IMG/VR virus record: IMGVR_UViG_3300042691_033021
Coordinates: 1 to 36,604 of that record
Origin: a virus
Reading direction: 5' to 3' (one strand)
DNA: 36,604 nt
The notes under the pieces are model-generated. The model ran no database searches. It was not told where the DNA came from and saw only the letters and a program-made list of their open reading frames with translations. Within the stretch, counting starts at the first letter, position 1, and every line of letters begins with the position of its first letter. The translations under genes and the position numbers were made by a program. Positions 8,012-15,211 of the stretch are shown here, one piece after another.

Positions 8012-9112
8012 TTAATTCTGTGTAATAGTTATAGTTGTGGTAGAACCTTTGTTTACGTTCTGTATTATCTGCTGACCATTTTGATTTAATGTAAACGTAA
8101 CATTTTTTGTAGTGTCAAAAGTCACTGTAGCATTATGACTACCTGCTTTATACAAAGTGACTTTGGTTTGGTCGTCATTGAAGTAGTATAATAATCCTAG
8201 AGATTTATTAGCGTTATATCCAGGTAATATAGGATTATCTAATTCGTCACCTAGTAGACTAGCATTCTGTCTGTCTAATTCATTTAATGAATTGTAAGCC
8301 AACAGGTCGGCATCTAAATCATTTCGATCCAGGGAAGATTTTTTATCTAAAGCGTTTTCATCTAGTTTTGTGTATTTTAATAAATCTACATCTAGTTCAT
8401 TGAAATCTAATAAACCTTTTTCCTTTTTTACAAGTCCTGCCTTGTCTGCTTCTGTAACTTCTTTTGGTTTACTAATAATCAACATGTTGTTGATATTGGC
8501 CTGATCAATTTTAATTACTACTGGTTCACTGGGGGGTTGATAGGCGCTATTTACTAGTGTGGCCTGATAAGGTACATCGAGTATAACTACACCACCAAAG
8601 TTGCTGACTTCAATCGCGCCTGTCACACAACCTTTATCATCACAACTAGGAAGAAGCATAACGAGACTTCTTCCTAGTTCGTCTACAGTCATTGAAAAAT
8701 CTGTACCACGCACAGCAATACTAGCAGTTGGCGTTTTAATCGCTACCTGCTGAGGATTGTTTTTAGCAATCTGCCCACTAGCGTAACGTGCTGTCCCCAG
8801 CGCCATCTTCATGCCTAATTTGCCTGTGCCTTTTTTAGGATCATAGACAAAATCATCTATGACAATTTTGCTATGCTCTGTTAGTTTAACTGTGGTCTTA
8901 TCTTCAAACGTCAATTCTGCCTTAGCTCTAGCCGTGCTAACAGCATCATTCATTTCTACATCCGTATTAACCTTAGCCGAGATTGATTTCTTATCTCGGA
9001 TAATTTCTGTAGGTCCAGTCTGTTCAGTTACCTTACCGACAGCAGCGAAGGTATTAATCGGACTGAGTGATGTTAATAGTATTAGAGCTGCCGTTGCTGG
9101 TAATAACTGCAT
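8012..9112 (-). CDS. FecR-domain secreted protein
   Basis: This 366-aa protein has an N-terminal signal peptide ending near NTFAA and a FecR-type domain over residues ~25-200 (VGKVTEQTGPTEIIRD, IKTPTASIAVRGTDFSM). A C-terminal part contains acidic repeats of the form LDxNxLDxDLL (residues ~240-290) and a Thr-rich end. Stand-alone FecR-domain proteins are usually periplasmic or surface ligand-binding proteins. The start is unusual: ATG at 9112 lies inside the curlin gene, so the whole signal peptide is encoded in another frame of the last curlin repeats. An in-frame stop shortly upstream and a GGAG about 12 nt before the ATG support this start. It is part of the curli operon; exact role unknown. 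Confidence 0.82.
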   Translation of the reverse strand: MQLLPATAALILLTSLSPINTFAAVGKVTEQTGPTEIIRDKKSISAKVNTDVEMNDAVSTARAKAELTFEDKTTVKLTEHSKIVIDDFVYDPKKGTGKLGMKMALGTARYASGQIAKNNPQQVAIKTPTASIAVRGTDFSMTVDELGRSLVMLLPSCDDKGCVTGAIEVSNFGGVVILDVPYQATLVNSAYQPPSEPVVIKIDQANINNMLIISKPKEVTEADKAGLVKKEKGLLDFNELDVDLLKYTKLDENALDKKSSLDRNDLDADLLAYNSLNELDRQNASLLGDELDNPILPGYNANKSLGLLYYFNDDQTKVTLYKAGSHNATVTFDTTKNVTFTLNQNGQQIIQNVNKGSTTTITITQN

Positions 9113-9722
9113 TTTTATTAGATACTCCGCTTTGTGTTAGTGTAACTCCGGTAGGCGCACCGCTAGTGCCGCTTCCTGAAACTGTGATTTCTCCATTGTG
9201 CAAACCAACGCCGCTGGCAGTATGTGTAACGTTATTATAACTGCCATTTATATTGATTTTACTCTGGACCACACCACCACTAAGTGTTTGTACAGTATTG
9301 TTATTATTACCTACTATTTCAGATCTAATTACGCTGGCATTGCAAGTTGAGCTAAGTGCTGTGCCGCAGCCTATCGTTTGATTGTTTCCACTACCCAAAG
9401 CAGATATTACAACAGTCGAACCCGTACCGCTGGTTTCATTATTGATAATTAGACTAACTGTATTACTGGCTCCGATCTGAGAGATAGTGACATCATTTAG
9501 ATCACCTCTAATAATTGCCGCATCGTCATTATTACCGCTACCTCCTACGTTGCCATTGATTAAGTTTCCAGCTCCTGTTTGTGTTATTGAAATATTCGAA
9601 TTATCTCCGATCTGTTCCATATAAACATCATTTGCAAGACCCAATCCCGGCATTGCAGCCACGATCAGAGTTGCGAGTACTTTTCTCGACAACCCGCCAA
9701 CGCCTGTCATCCTTGTTTTCAT
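9054..9722 (-). CDS. Curlin-like amyloid subunit (CsgA/CsgB type)
   Basis: This 222-aa protein has a signal peptide (cleavage near GLGLAND) and then Asn/Gln/Ser/Gly-rich repeats with the curlin pattern of spaced polar residues (MEQIGDNSNISITQTGAGN, LNDVTISQIGASNTVSL, GVTLTQSGVSNKNAV). These are expected to fold as stacked beta-arches of a functional amyloid. It is longer than E. coli CsgA (about 150 aa) and its repeats are irregular. Adjacent csgG and csgF genes would supply its secretion channel. The ribosome binding site is GGAGCGAA, the same leader word used by csgF and the autotransporter. Whether it is nucleator or major subunit is unclear. Confidence 0.82.
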   Translation of the reverse strand: MKTRMTGVGGLSRKVLATLIVAAMPGLGLANDVYMEQIGDNSNISITQTGAGNLINGNVGGSGNNDDAAIIRGDLNDVTISQIGASNTVSLIINNETSGTGSTVVISALGSGNNQTIGCGTALSSTCNASVIRSEIVGNNNNTVQTLSGGVVQSKININGSYNNVTHTASGVGLHNGEITVSGSGTSGAPTGVTLTQSGVSNKNAVITSNGSSNTINITQSD

Positions 9723-9744
9723 TTTACTTTCGCTCCTTGGTACA

Positions 9745-10962
9745 TTATTTTTGTACCTTTATAAATTGTATTGGAATCCACCCCTCTTTAGTATTAAAGC
9801 GAACTCGAGCAAACCATTGTTCGAGTTCTAAAACTTCCACGGTGGTCCCCGGTGAAAGTTTAGCCAAGGTCTCGCTGGCTCTATATTTCTGTGTGCGTAT
9901 GTTTACCCAGTCTTGAATCACTCCTTGTTTTTTTTCTGTTTCAGATACTGGTGTATTTGCCTCGGTGCTGTGTCGGACTTCACTGACTTTTTCGTTTCCT
10001 CCATCAGTTTTTCCGTCATCGGACTGTGGTGCTGCGGGTGCAGTTTCGATTCTTCCTTGCGGTGCGGTCTGTGGTTGAACCAACTCATCTTTCTTGTCCT
10101 CCTTTTTTTCAGGAACAATAACTGGTGCTGTCTGCAAAGGTACAATAACAGGCTGTACAGTTATTGGTTCCACTATTACAGGTTTTGGTTTTTTAAATCT
10201 CCATAACCCTTTCTTTTCACCTTCTACGATCATTTCATAAACTGCTTGTTCTATGGCTACACGAACTGCGTAGGTGGTGGGTTCATTTAACGCCATTCCA
10301 TTTTCTAATTCTAAACTTTTAGTTCCAGCATCTACGAATCTCAAAACACCAACGTTATGTTGTGTGCTATAAATTGTTTTTGTCACTGCATTGGTCAGTA
10401 AAACTTCCCCACTGTTCACGCTCACTAATCTAAGACTAATTACGACCTCATCAACACGATATTGCTGACTACCACCTATACCCAAAAACCTAGCACCATT
10501 ACCACCACTGCGTATATTACTATCGTAGCCAATAATGCCGCCTTCAATCATTATACCGGCAACAGTCATTGGTCTGAGAGGTTTAGCATCTTTGCCTTCG
10601 TAAACTTCTCGTTGATTTCGGATGAGCTGTCTTTCTTTGACAAGATTATCTAACCCAACACGTTCAACTACCTTGAACCAATTTTTACTATCTTGTAAGG
10701 ATTTAATTAAAAAAACTTCAGCACCTTGTGTCACTGCTTTTGAAAACACTGCTAATCTATCATTGGGTTTCATCTGTCCGGTTTTATCAGCGAATCCATA
10801 AACTGCTATGGTCATAGAAGGACCGTCTAGTTCTGGTAGTTTTTCTATAAGATTTTCTCTAGGTTTTAGAGCAATGGGTTCTTCTCTAGATTGCTCCATT
10901 TGTATGTGAGCGCATCCAGATAAAATTGAAATTAGAAATAGTGAAATAACATATTTGGTCAA
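9745..10962 (-). CDS. csgG: CsgG curli secretion channel lipoprotein fused to a C-terminal SH3 domain
   Basis: This 405-aa protein starts with a lipoprotein signal (LISILSGCAH, lipidation at Cys17). Residues ~45-260 match CsgG, the outer-membrane curli channel: MTIAVYGFADKTGQ, NWFKVVERVGLDNLVKERQ, ITYDS-like IIGYDSNIRSGGNGAR, and VRVAIEQAVYEMI. E. coli CsgG is about 277 aa. Here about 80 residues of Pro/Val/Gln-rich linker follow, then an SH3b-like domain (DWVNIRTQKYRASE, LAKLSPGTTVEVLEL, GWIPIQFIKV) at ~345-405. SH3b domains often bind peptidoglycan or peptides, so the tail may anchor or gate the channel in the periplasm. The start overlaps csgF by 4 nt. CsgG homologues occur in some marine phages; this fusion is noteworthy. 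Confidence 0.9.
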   Translation of the reverse strand: MTKYVISLFLISILSGCAHIQMEQSREEPIALKPRENLIEKLPELDGPSMTIAVYGFADKTGQMKPNDRLAVFSKAVTQGAEVFLIKSLQDSKNWFKVVERVGLDNLVKERQLIRNQREVYEGKDAKPLRPMTVAGIMIEGGIIGYDSNIRSGGNGARFLGIGGSQQYRVDEVVISLRLVSVNSGEVLLTNAVTKTIYSTQHNVGVLRFVDAGTKSLELENGMALNEPTTYAVRVAIEQAVYEMIVEGEKKGLWRFKKPKPVIVEPITVQPVIVPLQTAPVIVPEKKEDKKDELVQPQTAPQGRIETAPAAPQSDDGKTDGGNEKVSEVRHSTEANTPVSETEKKQGVIQDWVNIRTQKYRASETLAKLSPGTTVEVLELEQWFARVRFNTKEGWIPIQFIKVQK

Positions 10963-11405
10963 AATGCAAAACTCGCAATCGGTACAACAATTTCAGTTCT
11001 ACTACCGTTGGCTTCAATAATAGTAAGGGTAACGTCTGTACCGCTCTTTACCCAACTGATACTGGTTCCTTGGAAGTTCATGCTTCCGTTGTTACCGCCA
11101 CCTTCTGCAAACATTTGGTCGGCTAATTGTTTAGATAATTGTGCGTAGATTCTAGCCTCTACGTTCACTAAAAACTTACTGAGATTAGTTTGTTTAGCAG
11201 CAGCTTCAGCTTTGGCAATAGCTGCTAGTTCTTCTGATCTTATTTCTTTTTTCTTGTTTTCTTCGAGTTGGTAGATGGAAAGGACATGCTGACTGTATCC
11301 GTTGCCTGGTATAAAGGCTGGACTTTGGAATTGATGCACAAGCTCAGCCTGAACTGAACTAGAAATCGCAATTATAGGTAGTAAAATTAATACCCGTTTT
11401 AACAT
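10959..11405 (-). CDS. csgF: CsgF curli assembly factor
   Basis: This 148-aa protein has a signal peptide ending near VQAEL and the CsgF signature: a mature N-terminus ELVHQFQSPAFIPGNG (E. coli: LVYQF...PSFGG), which in the family plugs into the CsgG pore, followed by NLSKFLVNVEARIYAQLSKQ and a beta-rich C-terminus. Length is close to E. coli CsgF (138 aa). It is the first gene of the curli operon, preceded by a TAAATA box and a GGGAGCGAA ribosome binding site, and overlaps csgG by ATGA. CsgF couples secretion to nucleation of curlin at the cell surface. Confident family call. Confidence 0.9.
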   Translation of the reverse strand: MLKRVLILLPIIAISSSVQAELVHQFQSPAFIPGNGYSQHVLSIYQLEENKKKEIRSEELAAIAKAEAAAKQTNLSKFLVNVEARIYAQLSKQLADQMFAEGGGNNGSMNFQGTSISWVKSGTDVTLTIIEANGSRTEIVVPIASFAF

Positions 11406-11406
11406 G

Positions 11407-11436
11407 ATTCGCTCCCGGTGTACCTTATTAGTATTT
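11407..11436 (-). promoter_or_regulatory. Leader of the curli operon with TAAATA box and GGGAGCGAA ribosome binding site
   Basis: On the minus strand CTCTAAATACTAATAAGG is followed by TACACCGGGAGCGAATC and the csgF ATG. The CCGGGAGCGAA word recurs before the autotransporter (7949-7965), and GGAGCGAA before curlin (9727-9735). The box is a T4-late-like promoter candidate. Confidence 0.5.
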
Positions 11437-11474
11437 AGAGCGAATTTTACAGGAATTAAATGCTGTGAGAATTT

Positions 11475-12995
11475 TTATGTAAAGACGAAACTGATTTTTT
11501 TGGAAGGTCTTGCGTTAGAAGTGTAAAAATCAGATTCTATGATAATGTTACCTGTGAAAGTCGGAGGCCAAACTACGTCAAAATCTGAGAAATAAATTCC
11601 TTTGTCATTTCTTTCTGTTTTGGTATAAACCTGTACCATAGATGATTTGTTCAATACTGCCTTGAAAAACTCAGTCATTAATTTTCTATCAGAGTTTAGC
11701 ACTTCTTTTAGACGTTTTGCTAAATTACCTAGCAAATGATAGCCTAATTGGAATTTAGGATTTTTAATATCTACTCCTCTAGCTGAAATGATATCTTTCC
11801 CTTCTTTATTTTTTATTTTAGACCCCAAGAAAATTTTAGCATTATAGATATTGGATAGATTAGGGTAGTTACTCAAATCTTGTACAGTACCAGTTCCTTT
11901 ACCGTAGATATCATAGATATATTTCGCTTCATCAGTTGTAATCATTTTGATATCAACACAGGCATCGATAACTCCCGACACCGCAGTGCCCGAGTGTAGT
12001 TTTTCTAATATTGGTAAAAACGATTTATATTTTTCATAGAACTCAGTTCCGGGTCCGAAATCACCTGGAAACTTTTCAACAGTTTCCATAGCGCCAGTTA
12101 AGCTAGCTGGAGCTCCTCCTTTTTGATTTTTACTGCTGATAATAATTTTTTGTTTTTCTCCTGCAAACAGAAAACTGTCGCCGATTTTTTCACCAAAGGA
12201 ACCGAATTCTACGCGGTCAAAACTTGCCCATGTAAGGCCCAGCGGCTGTAGTAAATTTTCTTCTGCATCTTTATAGGATCCACTTACACGTTTGTTTAAA
12301 CTTAAAGCTATCGGTGCTGCTGTTTCTCCAAAGACCACTTCAATTTGATCTTGATACGCTTCTAAATTAGGAACAGGAACAGGGCTAGCATTCTGCATTA
12401 GATCTGATAGTAATGCTGGTAATCCTGTTACTAGATTCTGAGGATACGAAGTTCCTCTTGCACTAAGATTATTTTGAATAATTCCTGGTAGAGCAGAAAT
12501 TTTATTTTTTTGTTTAGGTTGAACAAAATCGTGAGGACTAATTTTAATTTCAGCAGCCTTGGCAGTTGCTGATTTACCTTTTCCTGATTGTGTCCATTCT
12601 GTGTCTCTTTGAAAAACAGATGTCTGCCAAAATAACGGAGGATGCGAAGCACTTTTTGTTTTATAGAACTTTACAAATGCCACTTTATTTTGCTGATCCC
12701 CAAGAACAACTGCCATAGCAGCAGCACTATTCTTTCCTGGAGTAAAATACTTTATTTCTGAATTTACTCCTAGGGCAGCTAGATAAGTATCGATATCGGC
12801 TTTCATTAAATCGGTAGCAGAGTTTTCTTCGTCTGCCTCATATGCGAGTCGCTGATCTTGAGGGAATACTGCTACATCAATTAAACTATAGGTTAAATTA
12901 CCTTTTGAAAATTGTATGTTAGCGCCAGATTTTCGTTCAAGATTGCGGTCCCACATGCCGCCCATTGCTTCGGTGATAAATTCAAAAAATCGCAT
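11475..12995 (-). CDS. Predicted capsid-packaged internal protein with T4-type capsid targeting sequence
   Basis: I chose the ATG at 12995 (506 aa) because a GATAAATA box lies 7 nt upstream and the resulting N-terminus, MRFFEFITEA, matches the T4 capsid targeting sequence (IPIII begins MKTYQEFIAEA). In T4 this decamer sends proteins into the prohead, where the gp21 protease cuts after Glu at (L/I)-x-E. Here ITE-A gives a predicted cut after Glu9. The rest has no domain I recognise; it is mixed alpha/beta with Lys-rich stretches (KNQKGGAPASLTGAME, KYIYDIYGKGTGTVQDLS). By analogy it would be packed with the DNA and injected as an early effector. The CTS reading is inference from a short motif; function is unknown. 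Confidence 0.65.
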   Translation of the reverse strand: MRFFEFITEAMGGMWDRNLERKSGANIQFSKGNLTYSLIDVAVFPQDQRLAYEADEENSATDLMKADIDTYLAALGVNSEIKYFTPGKNSAAAMAVVLGDQQNKVAFVKFYKTKSASHPPLFWQTSVFQRDTEWTQSGKGKSATAKAAEIKISPHDFVQPKQKNKISALPGIIQNNLSARGTSYPQNLVTGLPALLSDLMQNASPVPVPNLEAYQDQIEVVFGETAAPIALSLNKRVSGSYKDAEENLLQPLGLTWASFDRVEFGSFGEKIGDSFLFAGEKQKIIISSKNQKGGAPASLTGAMETVEKFPGDFGPGTEFYEKYKSFLPILEKLHSGTAVSGVIDACVDIKMITTDEAKYIYDIYGKGTGTVQDLSNYPNLSNIYNAKIFLGSKIKNKEGKDIISARGVDIKNPKFQLGYHLLGNLAKRLKEVLNSDRKLMTEFFKAVLNKSSMVQVYTKTERNDKGIYFSDFDVVWPPTFTGNIIIESDFYTSNARPSKKISFVFT

Positions 12996-13002
12996 AGTAA
13001 TA

Positions 13003-13010
13003 TATTTATC
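13003..13010 (-). promoter_or_regulatory. T4-late-like GATAAATA box before the internal protein gene
   Basis: GATAAATA on the minus strand, 7 nt before the ATG at 12995, with no Shine-Dalgarno sequence. It overlaps the 3' end of the bilin reductase gene. Late expression would suit a head protein. Confidence 0.5.
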
Positions 13011-13686
13011 GTATTTCTGGGAACAAGCAATCCTGGATAAACACCCTAACATCTTCTTCATTTAAGCCCAGACTAGTCATTACCCTAGGGGTATGCGGAT
13101 TCTGCTTCTGATTTTGAGCATAAAAATTCTGCTCAAAAGTTGCATCCGCTGTCATATTATTAGTTTCACCCACGGTTTCCACGTAATGATTTACCAGGAT
13201 ATGAGCTAGACTTTCTATCTGGCTTAGTTCAGATTCATCATTTACATTTCCTGCGGCCACCATGCTAGAACTGAAAATACGCTGCGCCCAGTCCGGAAGC
13301 TCACGTTTACGGATCCATTCGTATCTGCTAACTTCTTCAGCAAAATATTGTATCATGGGGTGATTTCTATCTGTGGTAGGACTATAGTCTATAAAGCAGC
13401 CTGTGATTTTGTTTTTGCCTGCAATAACATCGAATCCAAAGATAGGAGCAGGATTATGAATATGAGGAAAGATACAGCAGTGCATCATCCATAGTCCTCT
13501 AGTATTTCTAGCATCGACTACGTCTATATGGGCTCTACGATAATTATTAGAAGTCCAAACCCTGTTAACCCAGCCAGGCTGATTAAACCTATCCATGCCG
13601 GGCTCAAAAGTTTCTACGCCAGTATTATTGAAACTCTCTTCCAGCAGTTTCTGAATACGGATCAGTGTGTCCCAAACTTGACTCAT
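13006..13686 (-). CDS. Ferredoxin-dependent bilin reductase (PcyA/PcyX/PebS family)
   Basis: This 226-aa protein has the FDBR core: RRAHIDVVDA, then MMHCCIFPHIHNPAPIFGFDVI, FIDYSP, RELPDWAQRIFSS and a C-terminal FYAQNQKQNPHT...LFPEI resembling PcyA. His69 and Asp86 are 17 residues apart, exactly as PcyA His88 and Asp105, the substrate-protonating pair; no clear equivalent of PcyA Glu76 is seen. FDBRs reduce biliverdin using ferredoxin to phycobilins. The gene overlaps the heme oxygenase gene by 62 nt, giving a two-step heme-to-bilin pathway. PcyX-type FDBRs paired with heme oxygenase are known from uncultured marine phages, and this is likely related. The exact bilin product cannot be told from sequence. 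Confidence 0.85.
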   Translation of the reverse strand: MSQVWDTLIRIQKLLEESFNNTGVETFEPGMDRFNQPGWVNRVWTSNNYRRAHIDVVDARNTRGLWMMHCCIFPHIHNPAPIFGFDVIAGKNKITGCFIDYSPTTDRNHPMIQYFAEEVSRYEWIRKRELPDWAQRIFSSSMVAAGNVNDESELSQIESLAHILVNHYVETVGETNNMTADATFEQNFYAQNQKQNPHTPRVMTSLGLNEEDVRVFIQDCLFPEIR

Positions 13687-14218
13687 TGTTTAACTCTCTC
13701 ATGATTTTTATAGCCCACTCAAAGGCTACACGAGCTTCATCGCCGAGATCGTCTGTAAGTTCTGCACGGATCTGTTCTTTGAGTTTTTCGGGGTCTTTGA
13801 ATTTATAAAAACGACCTTGCCCAGGTACACGTTTGGCTATCATCTGTCCACCATATAGATCTCCCATATGACGGCAGTAAAGGTGGGCTTTGATAAGATG
13901 TTTTCTTTGTGGATCGTTTAGTAGTTCTAGCAAATAGTTATGATATTCTATAGTACTAGGTAACCATTTATAAACGTGATTCTTACCTGCCAATTCTGTA
14001 AAATCCTGATATATAGCCCATGCACGTTCTATATCAGGAAGATTTTTAAAATTGCCTTGTATTTGATTCCCCATTTCTATGGGAGAATAGATAAGGACCA
14101 TCTGCCACAGATAGTTGGCATAATCTTCTTTACTGATGTTACCGCTTAGTAATTTTTTTGCGAACTCTGTGCGTTCTGCATCAGTATGTAAATCTTTAGT
14201 GATTTCTCTTAGACTCAT
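13625..14218 (-). CDS. Heme oxygenase (biliverdin-producing)
   Basis: This 197-aa protein matches the HO-1/HemO family: EITKDLHTDAE with the proximal heme ligand His11, an IYSPIE segment, and the distal-helix motif GDLYGGQMIAKRV (Gly119-Gly124). Heme oxygenase uses O2 and reductant to cut heme into biliverdin, Fe2+ and CO; the product is the substrate of the downstream bilin reductase. The start overlaps the clpS stop (ATGA) and the 3' end overlaps the reductase by 62 nt, so the three are co-translated. Possible roles are pigment supply, iron release, or phytochrome chromophore synthesis. Family assignment is secure. Confidence 0.9.
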   Translation of the reverse strand: MSLREITKDLHTDAERTEFAKKLLSGNISKEDYANYLWQMVLIYSPIEMGNQIQGNFKNLPDIERAWAIYQDFTELAGKNHVYKWLPSTIEYHNYLLELLNDPQRKHLIKAHLYCRHMGDLYGGQMIAKRVPGQGRFYKFKDPEKLKEQIRAELTDDLGDEARVAFEWAIKIMRELNNESSLGHTDPYSETAGREFQ

Positions 14219-14514
14219 TCTTCATCCACTATGATACGTAAAGGTGACCCATGTTGTCTTGCTACAGCAGTGGCCTCCATTCCTTTTTGTTCTGCGATTT
14301 CGAATGGATAAATTCCAGCTATTCCGCTGCCTGTTTCATGAATTTCCAAAGTAATATCTTTGGCTTTAGATTCAGTGTGTTTAAAAATACCAGTCAAAAG
14401 ATCGATAACTAGCTCCATTGGAGTAGAATCATCATTTAGAAAAACAACTTTCCATAGTCCAGGAGGTTGAAGTGAAACAACTACTTTTTCTTCTACTGTG
14501 GTTTCTGTTGACAT
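14215..14514 (-). CDS. clpS: ClpS N-degron adaptor
   Basis: This 99-aa protein is a full-length ClpS: WKVVFLNDDSTPMELVIDLL, then EIHETGSGIAGIYPFEIAEQK and HGSPLRIIVDEE. The residues that hold the N-degron are kept (Asn27-Asp28-Asp29, Met33, His59, matching E. coli Asn34/Asp35/Asp36, Met40 and His66). In bacteria ClpS binds N-end-rule substrates and hands them to ClpA. A phage copy could redirect host ClpAP toward certain proteins or protect others. It leads an operon with the bilin genes (4-nt overlap) and follows the Hsp20 gene. Confidence 0.9.
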   Translation of the reverse strand: MSTETTVEEKVVVSLQPPGLWKVVFLNDDSTPMELVIDLLTGIFKHTESKAKDITLEIHETGSGIAGIYPFEIAEQKGMEATAVARQHGSPLRIIVDEE

Positions 14515-14541
14515 ATCGTTCCTATAACTTACATATTTAAT

Positions 14542-14561
14542 AAGGGAGGTTTCCCTCCCTT
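14542..14561. terminator. Perfect hairpin between hsp20 and clpS
   Basis: AAGGGAGG-GAAA-CCTCCCTT on the minus strand, an 8-bp perfect stem with a GAAA loop, 9 nt after the Hsp20 stop. The following tract (ATTAAAT) is only weakly T-rich, so termination may be partial. A TAAATA-type box for clpS follows. Confidence 0.6.
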
Positions 14562-14569
14562 ATATTATA

Positions 14570-15004
14570 TTATTTCACATCAACGATGTCAATAACTTTA
14601 GGTTTAGCAGATTCAGGAACATTGCGAATTAATTTTACAGTTAACATGCCGTTCTTGATTTCTGCACCACTTACCTCGATATGTTCTGCCAGAGGAAATT
14701 CTTTAGAGAAATCTCTAGTAGCTAAACCGCGATGTAGATACTGCTCTGGCTGATAATCAGTGGTCATGCTTTCACCTTTAATTATTAGCACATTATCTTC
14801 AACGGTTACAGAAATTTCCGACTTATCAAAACCAGTTACTGCTAATTGAATAGCATACTCGTTTTCCTCTAACTTCAGAATATTGTGGGGAGGATAGTTA
14901 TTAGAAACGCTGTTAGCAAAACGTCGTTCCATTTGATCAAACATTGTGTCAAATCCTACAAGTGCTCTGCTTAGAGCGTCTAGTCTAGCTAATTGATTGT
15001 TCAT
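14570..15004 (-). CDS. hsp20: Hsp20/IbpA-type small heat shock protein
   Basis: This 144-aa protein starts at the ATG behind TAAGGAGA (15004). It has an N-terminal arm (LSRALVGFDTMFDQMERRF), an alpha-crystallin domain (PHNILKLEENEYAIQLAVTGF, VLIIKGE, HRGLATRDFSKEFPLAEHIEV, AEIKNGMLTVKL) and a C-terminal tail with an I-x-I/V-like element (VIDIVDV). Hsp20 proteins hold unfolding proteins for refolding by DnaK. Small heat shock genes are common in T4-like cyanophages. It lies downstream of dnaK and a 53-aa gene, and its leader is a near copy of the dnaK leader, so both are likely controlled together. Confidence 0.92.
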   Translation of the reverse strand: MNNQLARLDALSRALVGFDTMFDQMERRFANSVSNNYPPHNILKLEENEYAIQLAVTGFDKSEISVTVEDNVLIIKGESMTTDYQPEQYLHRGLATRDFSKEFPLAEHIEVSGAEIKNGMLTVKLIRNVPESAKPKVIDIVDVK

Positions 15005-15009
15005 TTTAG

Positions 15010-15046
15010 TCTCCTTATAAAGTAAGAACAATGGGCCCTATGCCCT
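15010..15046 (-). promoter_or_regulatory. Structured hsp20 leader, copy of the dnaK leader
   Basis: Contains AGGGCATAGGGCCC, able to form a GGGC/GCCC hairpin, followed by TCTTACTTTATAAGGAGA (15010-15027). The ribosome binding site AAGGAG can pair with the preceding TTCTTA as a short weak hairpin. The 18-nt block is identical before dnaK. This fits an RNA-thermometer-like leader (inference). Confidence 0.55.
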
Positions 15047-15047
15047 A

Positions 15048-15209
15048 TTACTGATCCTCTTCTGAGTGATCAATAATTTCTTCGTCTTTAGATGATTGTT
15101 CATCCTCTGACATATTTTTGTTACCAAAAATAGACTCCCAATTAGCGTCAAAAGTTTTTTGGTCAACGCTAAAAGGGCGTGGTCGAGAACCTTTGCCTGC
15201 CTCGGCCAT
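15048..15209 (-). CDS. Small acidic hypothetical protein between dnaK and hsp20 (53 aa)
   Basis: This 53-residue protein begins MAEAGKGSRPRPFSVDQKTF and continues DANWESIFGNKN, then an acidic tail (SEDEQSSKDEEIIDHSEEDQ). The ATG is 2 nt after the dnaK stop, with a purine-rich GAGAAGGAC inside the dnaK end as ribosome binding site. The N-terminal half resembles small proteins found in many T4-like marine phages (SRPRPFSVD, FxxNWDxIFG), for which I know no function. Its stop lies at the edge of the hsp20 leader hairpin. Confidence 0.6.
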   Translation of the reverse strand: MAEAGKGSRPRPFSVDQKTFDANWESIFGNKNMSEDEQSSKDEEIIDHSEEDQ

Positions 15210-15211
15210 TT

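Noticed and set aside
12996-13061. Longer N-terminus for the internal protein (22 extra residues)
   Set aside because: The extra part overlaps the bilin reductase gene, lacks a ribosome binding site, and would hide the capsid targeting sequence that begins at the ATG after the GATAAATA box.
13006-14218. Cyanophage assignment because of heme oxygenase and bilin reductase
   Set aside because: The tmRNA tag is not cyanobacterial in style, no photosynthesis genes are seen, and pqqA and curli point to a proteobacterial host.
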